Shown: positions 52,487 through 62,327 of the stretch, in pieces | Numbering within the stretch: position 1 is the first letter of the stretch | How the letters are laid out: each line of letters starts with the position of its first letter | Assembly: GCF_001514235.1 (NCBI RefSeq) | Contig: NZ_KQ948924.1 | Coordinates: forward strand, 299,195 to 363,194 | Source of the DNA: Streptomyces caeruleatus | Lineage (GTDB): Bacteria; Actinomycetota; Actinomycetes; Streptomycetales; Streptomycetaceae | Reading direction: 5' to 3' | DNA: 64,000 nt | Program-made: the position numbers and the translations under genes | Notes under the pieces: generated by a model | Database searches by the model: none | What the model was told of the DNA's origin: nothing | Seen by the model: the letters and a program-made list of their open reading frames with translations, nothing else

Positions 52487-53623
52487 TCAGGCGTGGGCGG
52501 CAGCGACGGGCTCGGACCCGGACTCGGCCTGCTGGGCCTCCAGTTCGCGTACGAGGGGCAGCACCCGCTTGCCGAAGTACTCGACCTCCTCCAGGTAGTG
52601 CAGGAAGCCGAGGAGGAAGAGGTCGACGCCGAGCCGCTTGTAGGCGACGATCCGCTCGGCGATCTGCTCGGGTGTGCCGATCAGGCCGGTGCGGAAGCCG
52701 TCGTTGTACTGGACGAGGTCCTCGAAACTGGAGTCCTGCCACATGCCCTTGCCGTCGGCGGTGGACGGGCCGGCCTGCTGGACTGCGTCGCGGAAGCCTT
52801 GGACGGCCTCGGTGTTGGCCTTGGCGACGATCTCGCGGAGCGTGTCGCGGGCCTCGGCCTCGGTGTCGCGGGCGATGAGGAACCCGTTGAGGCCGAACTT
52901 GGGTGCGCTGCGGCCCACTTGGGCGGCGGCGGCGCGGACGTCGTTGATCTGCTCGGTGACGCCGTCGAAGTCCTTGCCGTTGCTGAAGTACCAGTCGGAG
53001 ACGCGGCCGGCCATGGCGCGGGCGGCGGTGGAGTTGCCGCCCTGGAAGATCTCCGGGTGCGGGCGCTCGGCGGTGTTCAGGGGCTTGGGCTTGAGGGTGA
53101 AGTCACGCAACCGGTAGAAGTCACCGGCGAGTTGGGTGTGGTCCTCGGTCCAGATCTTGCGCAGGGCGGTGATGAACTCCTCGGAGCGGCGGTAGCGCTC
53201 GTCGTGCTCCAGCCAGGGCTCGCCCAGCGCGGTGAACTCGCCCTTGAACCAGCCGCTGACGACGTTGACCGCGAAACGGCCGTTCGACAGGTGGTCGGCG
53301 GTGGCGCCGAGTTTGGCGAGGACGCCGGGGTGCCACAGGCCGGGGTGGACGGCGGCGATGACCTTCAGGCGCTGGGTGGCGAGGAGCAGGGCGAGACTGA
53401 AGCTGGTCGACTCGTGCTGGAACTCGGCGCCGTAGCTGGCCATGTAGCGGACCTGGCTGAGGGCGTAGTCGAAGCCGTTGTTCTCGGCGAGGACGGCGAG
53501 TTCGCGGTTGTAGTCGTAGCCCCAGTCGGTGCGCTGCTCGATGGTGCTGGTGACCAGGCCACCGCTGACGTTCGGCACCCAGTAGGCGAAGCGGACGGGG
53601 TCGGATCCGGGCGGTACGGGCAT
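52487..53623 (-). CDS. sfnG: Dimethylsulfone monooxygenase
   Basis: A 378-residue LLM-class FMNH2-dependent monooxygenase converting dimethylsulfone to methanesulfinate. The sequence RFAYWVPNVSGGLVTSTIEQ, the QVRYMASYGAEFQHESTSFS segment and NVVSGWFKGEFTALGEPWLE are highly characteristic of SfnG. AGGAG lies seven bases before ATG 53623. It is the first structural gene after the leader peptide at 53823-53903. The product would be oxidised to methanesulfonate and then cleaved by SsuD or MsuD, both encoded or implied in the same operon. Confidence 0.94.
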   Translation of the reverse strand: MPVPPGSDPVRFAYWVPNVSGGLVTSTIEQRTDWGYDYNRELAVLAENNGFDYALSQVRYMASYGAEFQHESTSFSLALLLATQRLKVIAAVHPGLWHPGVLAKLGATADHLSNGRFAVNVVSGWFKGEFTALGEPWLEHDERYRRSEEFITALRKIWTEDHTQLAGDFYRLRDFTLKPKPLNTAERPHPEIFQGGNSTAARAMAGRVSDWYFSNGKDFDGVTEQINDVRAAAAQVGRSAPKFGLNGFLIARDTEAEARDTLREIVAKANTEAVQGFRDAVQQAGPSTADGKGMWQDSSFEDLVQYNDGFRTGLIGTPEQIAERIVAYKRLGVDLFLLGFLHYLEEVEYFGKRVLPLVRELEAQQAESGSEPVAAAHA

Positions 53624-53811
53624 GGGGAACTCCTGGCATGACTGCGCACGCGGAAAAAGGGCGCGTGCGTGCAGGGAAACGTGTTCGGTGAGCGGGATTC
53701 AGGCGTGCGGGCGCGCTGTTCCCGGGAAAGCCGAATTCACGACGGAAATCGGCCTGCGGTGAAATGTGTGAGGCGGGATCGGCGCGGGTGCGAGGGTTTC
53801 CCTCGGAGGCC

Positions 53812-53829
53812 GGTCTGTGCGCTCAGACC
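53812..53829 (-). promoter_or_regulatory. Hairpin overlapping the leader stop codon, possible attenuator
   Basis: GGTCTG and CAGACC are perfect 6-bp arms with a 6-base loop. The leader stop codon (53823-53825) lies in it. Ribosome position at the end of the leader would therefore decide whether it folds. It has no T-run. Confidence 0.35.
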
Positions 53830-53903
53830 CGACAGCGACAGCAGGAGCTGGAGACACGCGCGAGGTCGACGTGGCGTCGCCGCGTGAGGTCCTGTCGCTT
53901 CAT
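53823..53903 (-). CDS. Leader peptide MKRQDLTRRRHVDLARV..., upstream of sfnG
   Basis: A 26-residue peptide with core RRRHVDLARV and then SSSCCRC near the end, giving three Cys codons close to the stop. Pattern and position match streptomycete leader peptides of sulfur genes. Cys-rich ends are the hallmark of cysteine-responsive attenuators known from mycobacteria. ATG 53903 is seven bases from a TTTGAT -10 element, so the transcript is probably leaderless. It precedes sfnG by 199 bases. Confidence 0.85.
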   Translation of the reverse strand: MKRQDLTRRRHVDLARVSSSCCRCRV

Positions 53904-53910
53904 GTCATCG

Positions 53911-53940
53911 ATCAAAGCAGCGGGGAGTCCGGCCGGTCAA
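53911..53940 (-). promoter_or_regulatory. Promoter of the sfnG operon, leaderless
   Basis: On the minus strand TTGACC (53935-53940) and TTTGAT (53911-53916) are 18 bases apart, and the leader ATG begins seven bases beyond the -10. Transcription should therefore start at or next to the A of the ATG. Confidence 0.65.
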
Positions 53941-54040
53941 GAATGCCCGGACGTGATTCCACATGCTGAGAGTCGGTATTCACGAGGTTGTGACAGGGAT
54001 TCCCTTGAACCCGGTCCGCGGCGCGGCGCACTCTCCTTGG

Positions 54041-54952
54041 GTGCGTATCGAACAGCTCGAATACATCGCCGCCGTCACGCGTTTGGGATCGCTGCGGCGG
54101 GCCGCCGACGAACTGCACCTCTCCCAGCCGGCGCTCAGCGAGACCGTGCGCAATCTGGAGCGGGAACTGGGCGTGGAGCTGCTGGAGCGCAAGCGGTCCG
54201 GCGCGAAGATCAGCGACGAGGGGCGGGAGCTGCTGCCGCACATCATGAGCGTGCTGGACGCGGTCGACCGGCTGCGCGGCGCGGCCGGCGACCAGCACCG
54301 CATCAGCCGGATGGTCCGGCTCGGCACGGTCAACACGGCCACCGTCCCACTGGTCATCCCGACGGTGCGGGAGTTCCGCTCCTCGCACCCGCTCACCCAG
54401 GTCGAACTGGTCGGCGCTCAGCAGTCGGAGATCCATCGCGGGCTGCTGGAGGGGGCGTTCGATCTGGGGCTGGTGAACTACCTCGGCGGCGACGACCTGC
54501 CGCCCGGCTTCGAGACCACGGAGCTGCTGCGCGGCCGTCCGGTGGTGTGCGTACGCCCGGACAGTCCCCTGGCCGCCCTGGAGGCGGTGGACGCGGACAG
54601 CCTGCTGGCCGAGCCGCTGGTGGTGATGCGGTCCGGCTATGTCATGCACCGCTTCCTGCACCGGCTGCTCGACGGCCGTACGCCCTCGTTCTCCTACTCC
54701 ACCGACGGCGCCGAGATGGGCAAGCTGATGGTCGCCGAGGGACTGGGGGCGACCGTGCTGCCCGACTTCAGTGTCCTCGGCGACCCCCTGGAGCGGCGGG
54801 GCGCGATCACTGTACGGCCGCTCGCGGACGACGCGACCGACGTGCTGCTGGTGTTGCAGCGCCGGCCTTCCGCCTCCGTGCCCCGCGCGGTCCGTGATCT
54901 CAACGAGCTGTTCGTGCGCAACGCCCGTGCGTACCGGACGCGAGCGGCTTGA
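54041..54952 (+). CDS. LysR family transcriptional regulator
   Basis: A 303-residue LysR regulator. The N-terminal helix-turn-helix is IAAVTRLGSLRRAADELHLS then QPALSETVRNLERELGVELL. The C-terminal periplasmic-binding-like effector domain runs from about residue 90. It is divergent from the sfnG operon, which is the usual layout for a LysR protein and its target, and sulfur-regulating CysB/Cbl are of this family. GTG 54041 has no SD, but CACTCT lies six bases upstream, as in a leaderless start. The effector is unknown. Confidence 0.88.
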   Translation: MRIEQLEYIAAVTRLGSLRRAADELHLSQPALSETVRNLERELGVELLERKRSGAKISDEGRELLPHIMSVLDAVDRLRGAAGDQHRISRMVRLGTVNTATVPLVIPTVREFRSSHPLTQVELVGAQQSEIHRGLLEGAFDLGLVNYLGGDDLPPGFETTELLRGRPVVCVRPDSPLAALEAVDADSLLAEPLVVMRSGYVMHRFLHRLLDGRTPSFSYSTDGAEMGKLMVAEGLGATVLPDFSVLGDPLERRGAITVRPLADDATDVLLVLQRRPSASVPRAVRDLNELFVRNARAYRTRAA

Positions 54953-55000
54953 CCGGACCGCTGCCCTTGTTGACCTTGCGGCCCGGGTCGGTCAGTGGAG

Positions 55001-55765
<765 letters not shown>

Positions 55766-55797
55766 GAGATCTCCTTCGTCGCGAACCGGCGCATGGG

Positions 55798-56754
55798 TCA
55801 CCTGTGTTCGGCCGGGTTGATCCGCGACGTGTCGATCGCGGAGGCGGCGGTGCCCCACTTGGTGAGGATCCGGGCGTAGGCGCCGTCCTTGATCAGCTCG
55901 TTGACGGCGGCCTGGAAGGCCTCGGTGAGCGGGGAGCCCTTCTTGAAGGCGAAGCCGACGTCGAGGCGGTGGAACTCGCCGAGGAACGTGGTCTGTGAGG
56001 CGGCCTGGGCGGCCTGGTAGCGCAGTCCGTTGATGGTCGACATGATCACGTCGATACGGCCCTGCTGGAGCGCGGTGAGCGTCGCCCCGTTCTCCGAGTA
56101 GACCTTCACGTCGTACGGCTTCTTGCCGGCCTTGGCGCACACGCCCTTCTGGGCGGTGAGGGTGGCCTCGAAGGTGGTGCCGGCGCCGGTGCCGATGGTC
56201 AGCCCGCACAGCTCGGTGAGGTCGGTGACCTTCTTCTTGAGCGTGGTGTTGCCCTTCTTCACGGCGAAGCCCTGGCCGTCGTTGATGTAGGTGGCGAAGT
56301 CGATGGTCTTCAGGCGCTCGCTGGTGACGCCGAAGTTGCCGGTGCCGACGTCGTACTTGCCGCTGCCGAGGGCGGGCAGGATCGTCTCGAAGGAGGCGTC
56401 CTGGCGCTCCAGCTTCACGCCGAGCACCTTGGCCGCGGCGTCGGCGAGGTCGATGTCCAGGCCCGCGGGCTCCTTGTCCGTGCCGTTGGGGTAGTAGGCG
56501 CTGGGCGGGCCCGCGACCGAGCTGCCGACCCGCAGCGTGCCCGCCTTGCGCACGTCGGCCGGGAGCAGGGCGGCGACGGAGTCCACCTTGCGTACGGCGG
56601 CGACCGGGTCGTCGGTCGGCGCGGGCGAGCCCTGGGCGCCCACGGCCGCCGTGCCGTCACCGTCGCCGGAACCGCAGGCGGTCAGTGCCAGCAGCGGGAG
56701 CAGGGCGAGGGCGGCGGCGCCGCGCAGACGGGTTCTGATCGTGCGGATGGTCAC
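55798..56754 (-). CDS. Family 3 solute-binding lipoprotein of the ABC importer
   Basis: A 318-residue extracellular binding protein for amino-acid-like solutes. The lipobox is LLALTAC, with the lipidated Cys at residue 27. The SBP_bac_3 fold shows [35 protein letters not shown] and [24 protein letters not shown] 56754 overlaps the stop of the upstream GNAT gene (GTGA), so it is coupled to it. Together with the ATPase downstream and the divergent permease it should form one importer, and context suggests an S-containing amino acid. Confidence 0.92.
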   Translation of the reverse strand: MTIRTIRTRLRGAAALALLPLLALTACGSGDGDGTAAVGAQGSPAPTDDPVAAVRKVDSVAALLPADVRKAGTLRVGSSVAGPPSAYYPNGTDKEPAGLDIDLADAAAKVLGVKLERQDASFETILPALGSGKYDVGTGNFGVTSERLKTIDFATYINDGQGFAVKKGNTTLKKKVTDLTELCGLTIGTGAGTTFEATLTAQKGVCAKAGKKPYDVKVYSENGATLTALQQGRIDVIMSTINGLRYQAAQAASQTTFLGEFHRLDVGFAFKKGSPLTEAFQAAVNELIKDGAYARILTKWGTAASAIDTSRINPAEHR

Positions 56755-57266
56755 TGGTCGGCGGCCCTTCCCGTGTGTTCCCGGACTGCGAGGTGTTTCT
56801 CGAAGGGCAGCGGCCCGATGGTCTCCGGGTCGGCCTCGGTGTCGAACAGCGGTGTGTAACCGGTGGCCAGGTACAGGCCCCGGGCCTCGGGCTGGCGTGG
56901 CCCGGTGGTCAGCCAGAGCCGCCGGTAGCCACGGGTCCGCGCCGCGCGCTCCAGCTCGGCGAGGACGCGCCGGGCGAGGCCGCGTCTGCGGTGGGCGGAA
57001 TGGGTCCAGATCCGCTTCAACTCGGCCGTGGCGGCGTCGTACCGGCGGAAGGCGCCGCCCGCGACGGGCTCGCCGCGTTCCAGCAGCAGCAGGAGCAGAC
57101 CGCCGTACGGTTCGGTGAACTCCTCGTCCGGGTAGCGGGCGATCTCGTCGTGCGCGTCCGCGCCGTAGCGGGTGGAGTACTCGTGGCCGAGTTCGCGCAG
57201 CAGCGGCTCGACCCGGGGATCGGAGACTGGTACCTGAATGACCGTCAATTCCGGTGCGGAGGTCAC
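56751..57266 (-). CDS. GNAT N-acetyltransferase in the sulfur operon
   Basis: A 171-residue acetyltransferase. The core is LKRIWTHSAHRRRGLARRVLAEL with RRRGLA as the acetyl-CoA loop, then LTTGPRQPEARGLYLATGYT. It is coupled at both ends: its GTG overlaps the monooxygenase stop and its TGA overlaps the binding-protein start. In Bacillus subtilis, N-acetyltransferases lie in the operon for S-substituted cysteine breakdown with an amino acid ABC importer and LLM monooxygenases. The same trio occurs here, suggesting N-acetylation of an S-alkylcysteine (inference). Confidence 0.9.
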   Translation of the reverse strand: MTSAPELTVIQVPVSDPRVEPLLRELGHEYSTRYGADAHDEIARYPDEEFTEPYGGLLLLLLERGEPVAGGAFRRYDAATAELKRIWTHSAHRRRGLARRVLAELERAARTRGYRRLWLTTGPRQPEARGLYLATGYTPLFDTEADPETIGPLPFEKHLAVREHTGRAADQ

Positions 57267-58399
57267 CCGTTCACCGCCGTGAGGGCCTGCGCGCCGCGTG
57301 CCGCCCGCTCGGCGTCGCGCTTGGCGACCTCCTCGCGGACGATCGGGATGACGTGCCGGCCGAAGTCGATGGCGTCGCCCAGCAGGTCGTAGCCGCGCGC
57401 GGAGAGGATGTCGACGCCGAGGTCGTAGTAGTCGAGCAGCGCCTGGGCGACCGTCTCCGGGGTGCCGACCAGGGCGTTGGAGTTGCCCGCGCCTCCGGTC
57501 GCGGCGGCGGTCGGGGTCCACAGGGCCCGGTCGTAGCGCTCGCCCGCCTCGGCGATGGCGATGAGGCGCTGGGAGCCGGTGTTCTGCGGTTGGTCGAGCC
57601 CGTTGTGGCGCTTGGTGATCGCCTCGCCGCGCTCCTTGCGGGCCTTGATCGCGCCGACCGTGCGGTGGGCCTTCTCCCAGGCCAGCTCCTCGGTCGGGGC
57701 GATGATCGGGCGGAAGGCGACCTGGATGCGCGGGACGTCGGTGCGGCCGGCGGCCTTCGCGGCGGCCTTCACCCGCTCGATCTGCTCGGCGGTCTTCGCC
57801 AGCGGCTCGCCCCACAGGCAGTAGATGTCGGCCTCGGCGCCCCCGGCGGCGTACGCGGCGGCCGACGAACCGCCGAACGACACGCCGGGGCGGGGCTGTT
57901 GTACGGGGAAGACGTCGCTGACGAAGTCGTGGAAGCGGTAGTGCTCGCCCTCGTGGTCGAAGGGCTCGTGGGTGGTCCAGATCTTCTTGACGACGCGGAT
58001 GTACTCGCGGGTGCGGGCGTAGCGCTCGTCCTTGGTGAGCGTGTCGCCCTCGCGGCCCTGTTCGTGGTCGTTGCCGCCGGTGATGAAGTGCACGGTCAGC
58101 CGGCCCTCGCTGATCTGGTCGAGGGTGGCGAAGGTCTTGGCGGCGAAGGTGGGGTACGACACGTTGGGCCGGTGGGCGAGCAGGATCTGGAGGCGGTCCA
58201 GCCGGCTCGCGATGTACGCGGCGGCCGGCGCCGGGTCCGGCGATCCGGAGCCGTAGGCGAACAGCACCCGGTCCCAGTCGTGGTCCTCGTGCGCCCGGGC
58301 GAGCCTGAGCGTGTACTCCTTGTCGAACGCGGCGCCGGAGCGCGGCGTGGTTTCGGAGCCGTCGTTGGTGGCGGCGATGCCGAGGAACTCCACGGGCAT
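57263..58399 (-). CDS. LLM-class FMN-dependent monooxygenase
   Basis: A 378-residue bacterial luciferase-like monooxygenase related to SsuD but distinct from the ssuD at 48280. It begins MPVEFLGIAATNDGSET, and LQILLAHRPNVSYPTFAAKT, LTVHFITGGNDHEQGREGD and GVSFGGSSAAAYAAGGAEAD are LLM signatures. It would need FMNH2 from a reductase such as SsuE. It is the first structural gene after the leader at 58651-58728, and translation is coupled into the GNAT. The AAAGG SD is 8 bases from the ATG. Substrate may be a sulfonate or an N-acetyl-S-alkylcysteine. Confidence 0.92.
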   Translation of the reverse strand: MPVEFLGIAATNDGSETTPRSGAAFDKEYTLRLARAHEDHDWDRVLFAYGSGSPDPAPAAAYIASRLDRLQILLAHRPNVSYPTFAAKTFATLDQISEGRLTVHFITGGNDHEQGREGDTLTKDERYARTREYIRVVKKIWTTHEPFDHEGEHYRFHDFVSDVFPVQQPRPGVSFGGSSAAAYAAGGAEADIYCLWGEPLAKTAEQIERVKAAAKAAGRTDVPRIQVAFRPIIAPTEELAWEKAHRTVGAIKARKERGEAITKRHNGLDQPQNTGSQRLIAIAEAGERYDRALWTPTAAATGGAGNSNALVGTPETVAQALLDYYDLGVDILSARGYDLLGDAIDFGRHVIPIVREEVAKRDAERAARGAQALTAVNG

Positions 58400-58623
58400 G
58401 GGATGACCTTTCGGAAATGCGGCGCACGGGAAGGCAGGCCGAACCGGCGGCCGGGCACGGCTGAACCACCTTGCGTGCAGGCATGAATGACGGTCCGTCA
58501 GTCGACGGCTGACGGCTCTGGTGCGGGCGTGACGACGCCGGGCGTCGAGGGGAGGAGAAGGGGGTGCGGCGGCAGCGCGCGAAGGGAGGACTCGGCCCGC
58601 GACGGGGTCACCGAGGGAGGGAA

Positions 58624-58641
58624 GGGCCGGTCAGACGGCCC
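58624..58641 (-). promoter_or_regulatory. Hairpin just after the leader stop, possible attenuator
   Basis: GGGCCG and CGGCCC arms with a 6-base loop lie 10 bases past the leader stop codon. On the minus strand they are followed by the pyrimidine stretch TTCCCTCCC. That layout fits an attenuation terminator between leader and monooxygenase. Confidence 0.4.
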
Positions 58642-58650
58642 GCTGCCGAG

Positions 58651-58728
58651 TCAGACGCAACACGCCGCGGACCACACCCGACCGAAGTCGATGTGATCGC
58701 GCGTGACCAAGCGCTGCTGGGCATTCAT
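58651..58728 (-). CDS. Leader peptide MNAQQRLVTRDHIDFGRV..., upstream of the LLM operon
   Basis: A 25-residue peptide with core TRDHIDFGRV and ending WSAACCV, with tandem Cys codons two residues before the stop. It shares the H-(I/V)-D-(L/F)-x-R pattern with the other three leaders. ATG 58728 is six bases past a TCAATT -10, so it is probably translated from a leaderless mRNA. The next gene begins 251 bases downstream, and the interval is otherwise non-coding. Confidence 0.85.
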   Translation of the reverse strand: MNAQQRLVTRDHIDFGRVWSAACCV

Positions 58729-58734
58729 GCGACC

Positions 58735-58764
58735 AATTGAGCAGGACATCGCGCTTCCCGTCAA
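58735..58764 (-). promoter_or_regulatory. Promoter of the LLM operon, leaderless
   Basis: On the minus strand TTGACG (58759-58764) and TCAATT (58735-58740) are 18 bases apart, and the leader ATG follows after six bases. The arrangement mirrors the sfnG promoter. Confidence 0.65.
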
Positions 58765-59007
58765 GCGAGGCCCGGATGCCGGACCGGCACGACCGGCTTC
58801 GCACGGCGCGCTGTTGACACGGCGACGCCATGGGCACATACGATCGAAGACGGACCGGCTCCGCGCTGCGCGGCAGCCTCTCCGGCCGCGTTGAGGGACG
58901 CGGCGGCGTGACGACACCGAAACCCGGCGCCGGCAGCGGATGCGGCTGAGCACCGTCCTGCCCCCGGGTCACCCACGTCTGCGTTCCCTCCCCCGGAGAG
59001 CCTCCTC

Positions 59008-60015
59008 ATGGTCACGCCGCCCGATGTCACGTCCACGCCTGCCGCGAAGACCCCGCGGGCACCCGACGCCCCCGCCCCCGACCTGCCCCGGATCGTGCCG
59101 CGCCGGCACGCCGGCCGGTGGCTGACCGCCGCCGTCGCCCTGCTGCTCTTCGCGATGGTGCTCAACTCCGTGGTCCGCAACGAGGCGTTCCAGTGGGACG
59201 TGGTGGGCCGCTACTTCACCACCACCGCCGTGCTCGACGGACTGCTGCTCTCGCTGTGGCTGACCGCGGTCGTGATGGTGCTCGGCTTTCTGCTCGGCAC
59301 CTTGCTCGCGGTCATGCGGCTCTCCGCCAACCCGGTGCTGCGCACGCTGAGTTGGGGCTACGTGTGGGTCTTCCGGTCCACGCCGCTGCTGGTGCAGCTG
59401 CTGTTCTGGTTCAACATCGGCGCCCTGTACCCGACGCTCGGCCTGGGCATCCCGTTCGGCCCGGAGTTCCTCACCGTCAAGACGGTCAACCTGCTCGGCC
59501 CGACCCTCACCGCCGTGATCGGCCTGACCCTGCACGAGTCGGCCTACGCCGCCGAGGTCGTCCGCGGCGGCATCCTCTCCGTGGACGCCGGGCAGACGGA
59601 GGCGGCCCAGGCACTCGGTCTGAGCAGACGCCGCACCCTGCGCCGGATCGTCGTGCCGCAGGCGATGCGCTCCATCGTGCCGACCGCCGGGAACATGCTG
59701 ATCGGCACCCTGAAGGGCACCAGCATCGTCAGCGTGCTGGCCGTGCACGACCTGCTGTACTCGGTGCAGCTGATCTACAACCAGACGTACCAGGTGATCC
59801 CGCTGCTGATGGTCGCCACGCTGTGGTACATCGCGGTGACCACGGTGCTGAGCGCGGGCCAGTTCTATGTCGAGCGGTACTACGCCCGCGGCAACTCCCG
59901 TGCCCTGCCGCCCACTCCGCTCCAGCGGCTGCGCGGCCACCTGAGCGCCGTACGCCTGCGCTTGAGCGCTGCGACGGCGTCCGACGCCCGCCCGGCGATC
60001 GGCGGCGACCGGTGA
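59008..60015 (+). CDS. Polar amino acid ABC transporter permease
   Basis: A 335-residue membrane permease of the HisM/GlnP family. After an N-terminal cytoplasmic stretch, five helices follow. The EAA loop is EAAQALGLSRRRTLRRIVVP, where the ATPase docks. Other hallmarks are FRSTPLLVQLLFWFN and VHDLLYSVQLIYNQTYQVIP. It is divergent from the operon holding the binding protein and ATPase, which lacks a permease. The three probably make one importer with a homodimeric permease. ATG 59008 has GGAG upstream. The downstream FAD-binding gene overlaps its stop (GTGA). Confidence 0.9.
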   Translation: MVTPPDVTSTPAAKTPRAPDAPAPDLPRIVPRRHAGRWLTAAVALLLFAMVLNSVVRNEAFQWDVVGRYFTTTAVLDGLLLSLWLTAVVMVLGFLLGTLLAVMRLSANPVLRTLSWGYVWVFRSTPLLVQLLFWFNIGALYPTLGLGIPFGPEFLTVKTVNLLGPTLTAVIGLTLHESAYAAEVVRGGILSVDAGQTEAAQALGLSRRRTLRRIVVPQAMRSIVPTAGNMLIGTLKGTSIVSVLAVHDLLYSVQLIYNQTYQVIPLLMVATLWYIAVTTVLSAGQFYVERYYARGNSRALPPTPLQRLRGHLSAVRLRLSAATASDARPAIGGDR

Positions 60016-61988
60016 GCGGCGACCCTTCCTCGGCCGTTCTGGTCGTCGTCGGCGCGGGGCCGCGCGCCACGGGGCTGCTGGAGCGGATCGCCGCCAACGC
60101 GCCCGAACTGTGGGCCGGGCGGCGGGAGTTGCGGATTCATCTGGTGGACCCGCATCCGCCGGGGCCGGGGCGGGTCTGGCGGGACGAGCAGTCCGGGCTG
60201 CTGCGGATGAACTCGATGGCGGAGGACGTCACGATGTTCACCGACGAGTCGTCCACCATCGAGGGCCCGGTACGGCCGGGTCCCTCGCTCGCCGAGTGGG
60301 CGGCCCAGTTCTCCGGCCGGGGCCCGCGTCACCCGCCCTACGTCGAACCGGCCGACCCGGACGTGCTCGCCGAGCTGCGCTCGCTGACCGGGAGCGACTT
60401 CCCCACCCGCCGCGCCCAGAGCGCCTACCTGGACTGGGTGTTCCGCCGGGCGCTGGCCGAACTGCCGCCCACCGTCACCGTCGAGTGGCACCGCACCACC
60501 GCGACCGCCGTCACCGGTCCCCCCGACGGCCCCCAACAGGTCCACCTGGCCGACCGCGCCACCCCGCTCACCGCCGACCTGGTGGTCCTCGCCCAGGGAC
60601 ACATCGGTTCCCTCCCCGCCGCCGGGGACCGCGACCTCGCCGCCTTCGCCCGCCGGCACGGCCGCTTCCATCTCCCGCCGGAGTTCTCGGCCGACGCCGA
60701 CCTGTCCGGGCTGCGCCCCGGGGAACACGTCATCCTGCGCGGCTTCGGGCTCGCCTTCATCGACCTGATGTCCATGCTCACCGAGGGCCGCGGCGGTACC
60801 TACCGCACCGAACCCGACGGCACCCTCACCTACCTGCCGTCCGGCCGCGAGCCCGTCCTGCACGTCGGATCGAGGCGCGGGGTGCCGTACCACTCCAAGA
60901 CCCGCTACCAGCTCCAGGGGCCGCGGCCCCCGCTGCCCCGGTACTTCGGTCCCGACGCGGTCGACGGGCTGCTCGCCGAGGGCCGCCCGCTGGATCTGCG
61001 ACGCGATGTTTGGCCGCTGATGGCCAAGGAGATCGGCTTCGGCCACTACCACGAGCTCTTCCACGCCCACCCCGGGCGCACCGCCCTGCCCTGGCCGGAC
61101 TTCGTCGCAGCGTACGACCGGCTGGACTGGTACGGCGACGAGAGGGCGGCCCTCGTCGCCAAGGCCGTACCGGACCCGGCGGACCGGCTGGACTTCGAGC
61201 CCCTGGACCACCCCTTGGACGGCCTCTCCTTCCCCACCCCGGACGCCTTCCAGGACCATCTGCGCGACCACGTCGCCCGGGACGTCACCCGCCGCGAGGA
61301 CCCGGAGTTCAGCGCCGACCTCGGGGCGTTCCTCGCCCTGCTCTCCCTGTACGGGCAGCTGCCCCGGCTGGTCGCGGCGGGACGGCTGACCGCACGGTCC
61401 GTCGCCGAGCATCTCGACGGCTGGTGGCAGGGCTTCTTCAACTTCCTGGCCTCCGGGCCGCCCGGCTTCCGGCTGCGCCAGCTGCTGGCCCTGTCCACGG
61501 CCGGGGTCGTCCGCTTCCTCGGCGCCGGTATCCGGATCGGCACCGACGAGACCACCGGCACCTTCACCGCGACCAGCGCCACCGTCCCCGGCCACACCGT
61601 CCACGCGCCCGCGCTGATCGAGGCATATCTGCCCGCCGCTTCCCTCGACCGCACCGAGGACCCCCTCCTGCGCGAGCTGCACCGGGCCGGCGCCCTCACC
61701 GAGGAGGTCATCGCCGACGCCACCCACACCCACCGCTCCGGACTGCTCGCTGTCTCCCCCGCGGACGGCCACGTCCTCGACCCGTCCGTCGGCGGCACCC
61801 ATCCGCGTCGTATCGCGCTCGGCGCCCCGACCAACAGCCGGGCGGTAGCCGCCTTCGCCCGTCCCCGCACCGACGCGCCCGCCTTCCGCCAGAACGACGC
61901 GGTGGCGCGCGCGCTTTTGCGCGCCCTTGGCGCCGGGCGCGTGACCTGGGACTTCTCGAATAGCGAGCAGGAAGTGTCCATTATATGA
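60012..61988 (+). CDS. FAD/NAD(P)-binding oxidoreductase of the COG4529/NAD_binding_9 type
   Basis: A 658-residue protein with an N-terminal dinucleotide-binding fold, VLVVVGAGPRATGLLERIAAN (GxGxxxxG). It has RIHLVDPHPPGPGRVWR and a long helical C-terminal half (FAAYDRLDWYG-type and LDGWWQGFFNFLAS segments). It belongs to the NAD_binding_9 family, some of whose members are predicted monooxygenases or amino-acid-modifying flavoproteins. GTG 60012 overlaps the permease stop by four bases, so it is coupled to the importer. A role in processing an imported S-containing amino acid is inference. Confidence 0.8.
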   Translation: MSGDPSSAVLVVVGAGPRATGLLERIAANAPELWAGRRELRIHLVDPHPPGPGRVWRDEQSGLLRMNSMAEDVTMFTDESSTIEGPVRPGPSLAEWAAQFSGRGPRHPPYVEPADPDVLAELRSLTGSDFPTRRAQSAYLDWVFRRALAELPPTVTVEWHRTTATAVTGPPDGPQQVHLADRATPLTADLVVLAQGHIGSLPAAGDRDLAAFARRHGRFHLPPEFSADADLSGLRPGEHVILRGFGLAFIDLMSMLTEGRGGTYRTEPDGTLTYLPSGREPVLHVGSRRGVPYHSKTRYQLQGPRPPLPRYFGPDAVDGLLAEGRPLDLRRDVWPLMAKEIGFGHYHELFHAHPGRTALPWPDFVAAYDRLDWYGDERAALVAKAVPDPADRLDFEPLDHPLDGLSFPTPDAFQDHLRDHVARDVTRREDPEFSADLGAFLALLSLYGQLPRLVAAGRLTARSVAEHLDGWWQGFFNFLASGPPGFRLRQLLALSTAGVVRFLGAGIRIGTDETTGTFTATSATVPGHTVHAPALIEAYLPAASLDRTEDPLLRELHRAGALTEEVIADATHTHRSGLLAVSPADGHVLDPSVGGTHPRRIALGAPTNSRAVAAFARPRTDAPAFRQNDAVARALLRALGAGRVTWDFSNSEQEVSII

Positions 61989-62039
61989 AAAGCCCCTTGG
62001 GATAGGGGCGGGCTTCTGCCACGATCCCCATCAACCAGG

Positions 62040-62055
62040 TAGGAAAACTAGGAAT
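62040..62055 (+). promoter_or_regulatory. Candidate Rrf2-type operator, site 3
   Basis: TAGGAAAACTAGGAAT resembles half of the 48170 site (TAGGAAATCTAGGGAA) at 13 of 16 positions. It is 18 bases upstream of the leader peptide of the ssu operon. Regulators of this site are not established. Confidence 0.45.
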
Positions 62056-62073
62056 CTGTGGGGTGGGGTGGCC

Positions 62074-62175
62074 ATGAGCACGCGCGACCGCACAGACCTG
62101 TCGTCGCCCCTCCTGACCACACGTCGCCACATCGACTTCGGCCGGACGTCCAGCGCCATCTGTCGGCCCGTCTGA
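62074..62175 (+). CDS. Leader peptide MSTRDRTDLSSPLLTTRRHIDFGRT..., upstream of ssuA
   Basis: A 33-residue peptide with core TRRHIDFGRTSSAICRPV. It is the plus-strand member of the same leader family, with one Cys near the stop. It starts 18 bases after the CTAGGAAT motif. Its stop is 152 bases before ssuA. Unlike the two leaderless members, it has GTGGGG-type purine stretches upstream of the ATG. Confidence 0.8.
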   Translation: MSTRDRTDLSSPLLTTRRHIDFGRTSSAICRPV

Positions 62176-62221
62176 GCCCCTCCGCGCTTCCCGGCCGTCC
62201 CCCCACATCGCTGCGCCCCCT

Positions 62222-62240
62222 GCTGTCCCACCGGGACGGC
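62222..62240 (+). promoter_or_regulatory. Hairpin between leader and ssuA, possible attenuator
   Basis: GCTGTCCC and GGGACGGC pair over eight bases (one G-T wobble) with a three-base loop ACC, about midway between the leader stop and ssuA. Confidence 0.35.
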
Positions 62241-62327
62241 GGGCGAGTGGTGTGCCGGTGCGCACCCGCAGGCTTCACGCCCCGTGCCGTACCTCCCTGA
62301 TCACCCTTTCCCTGAGAGGACACCTCC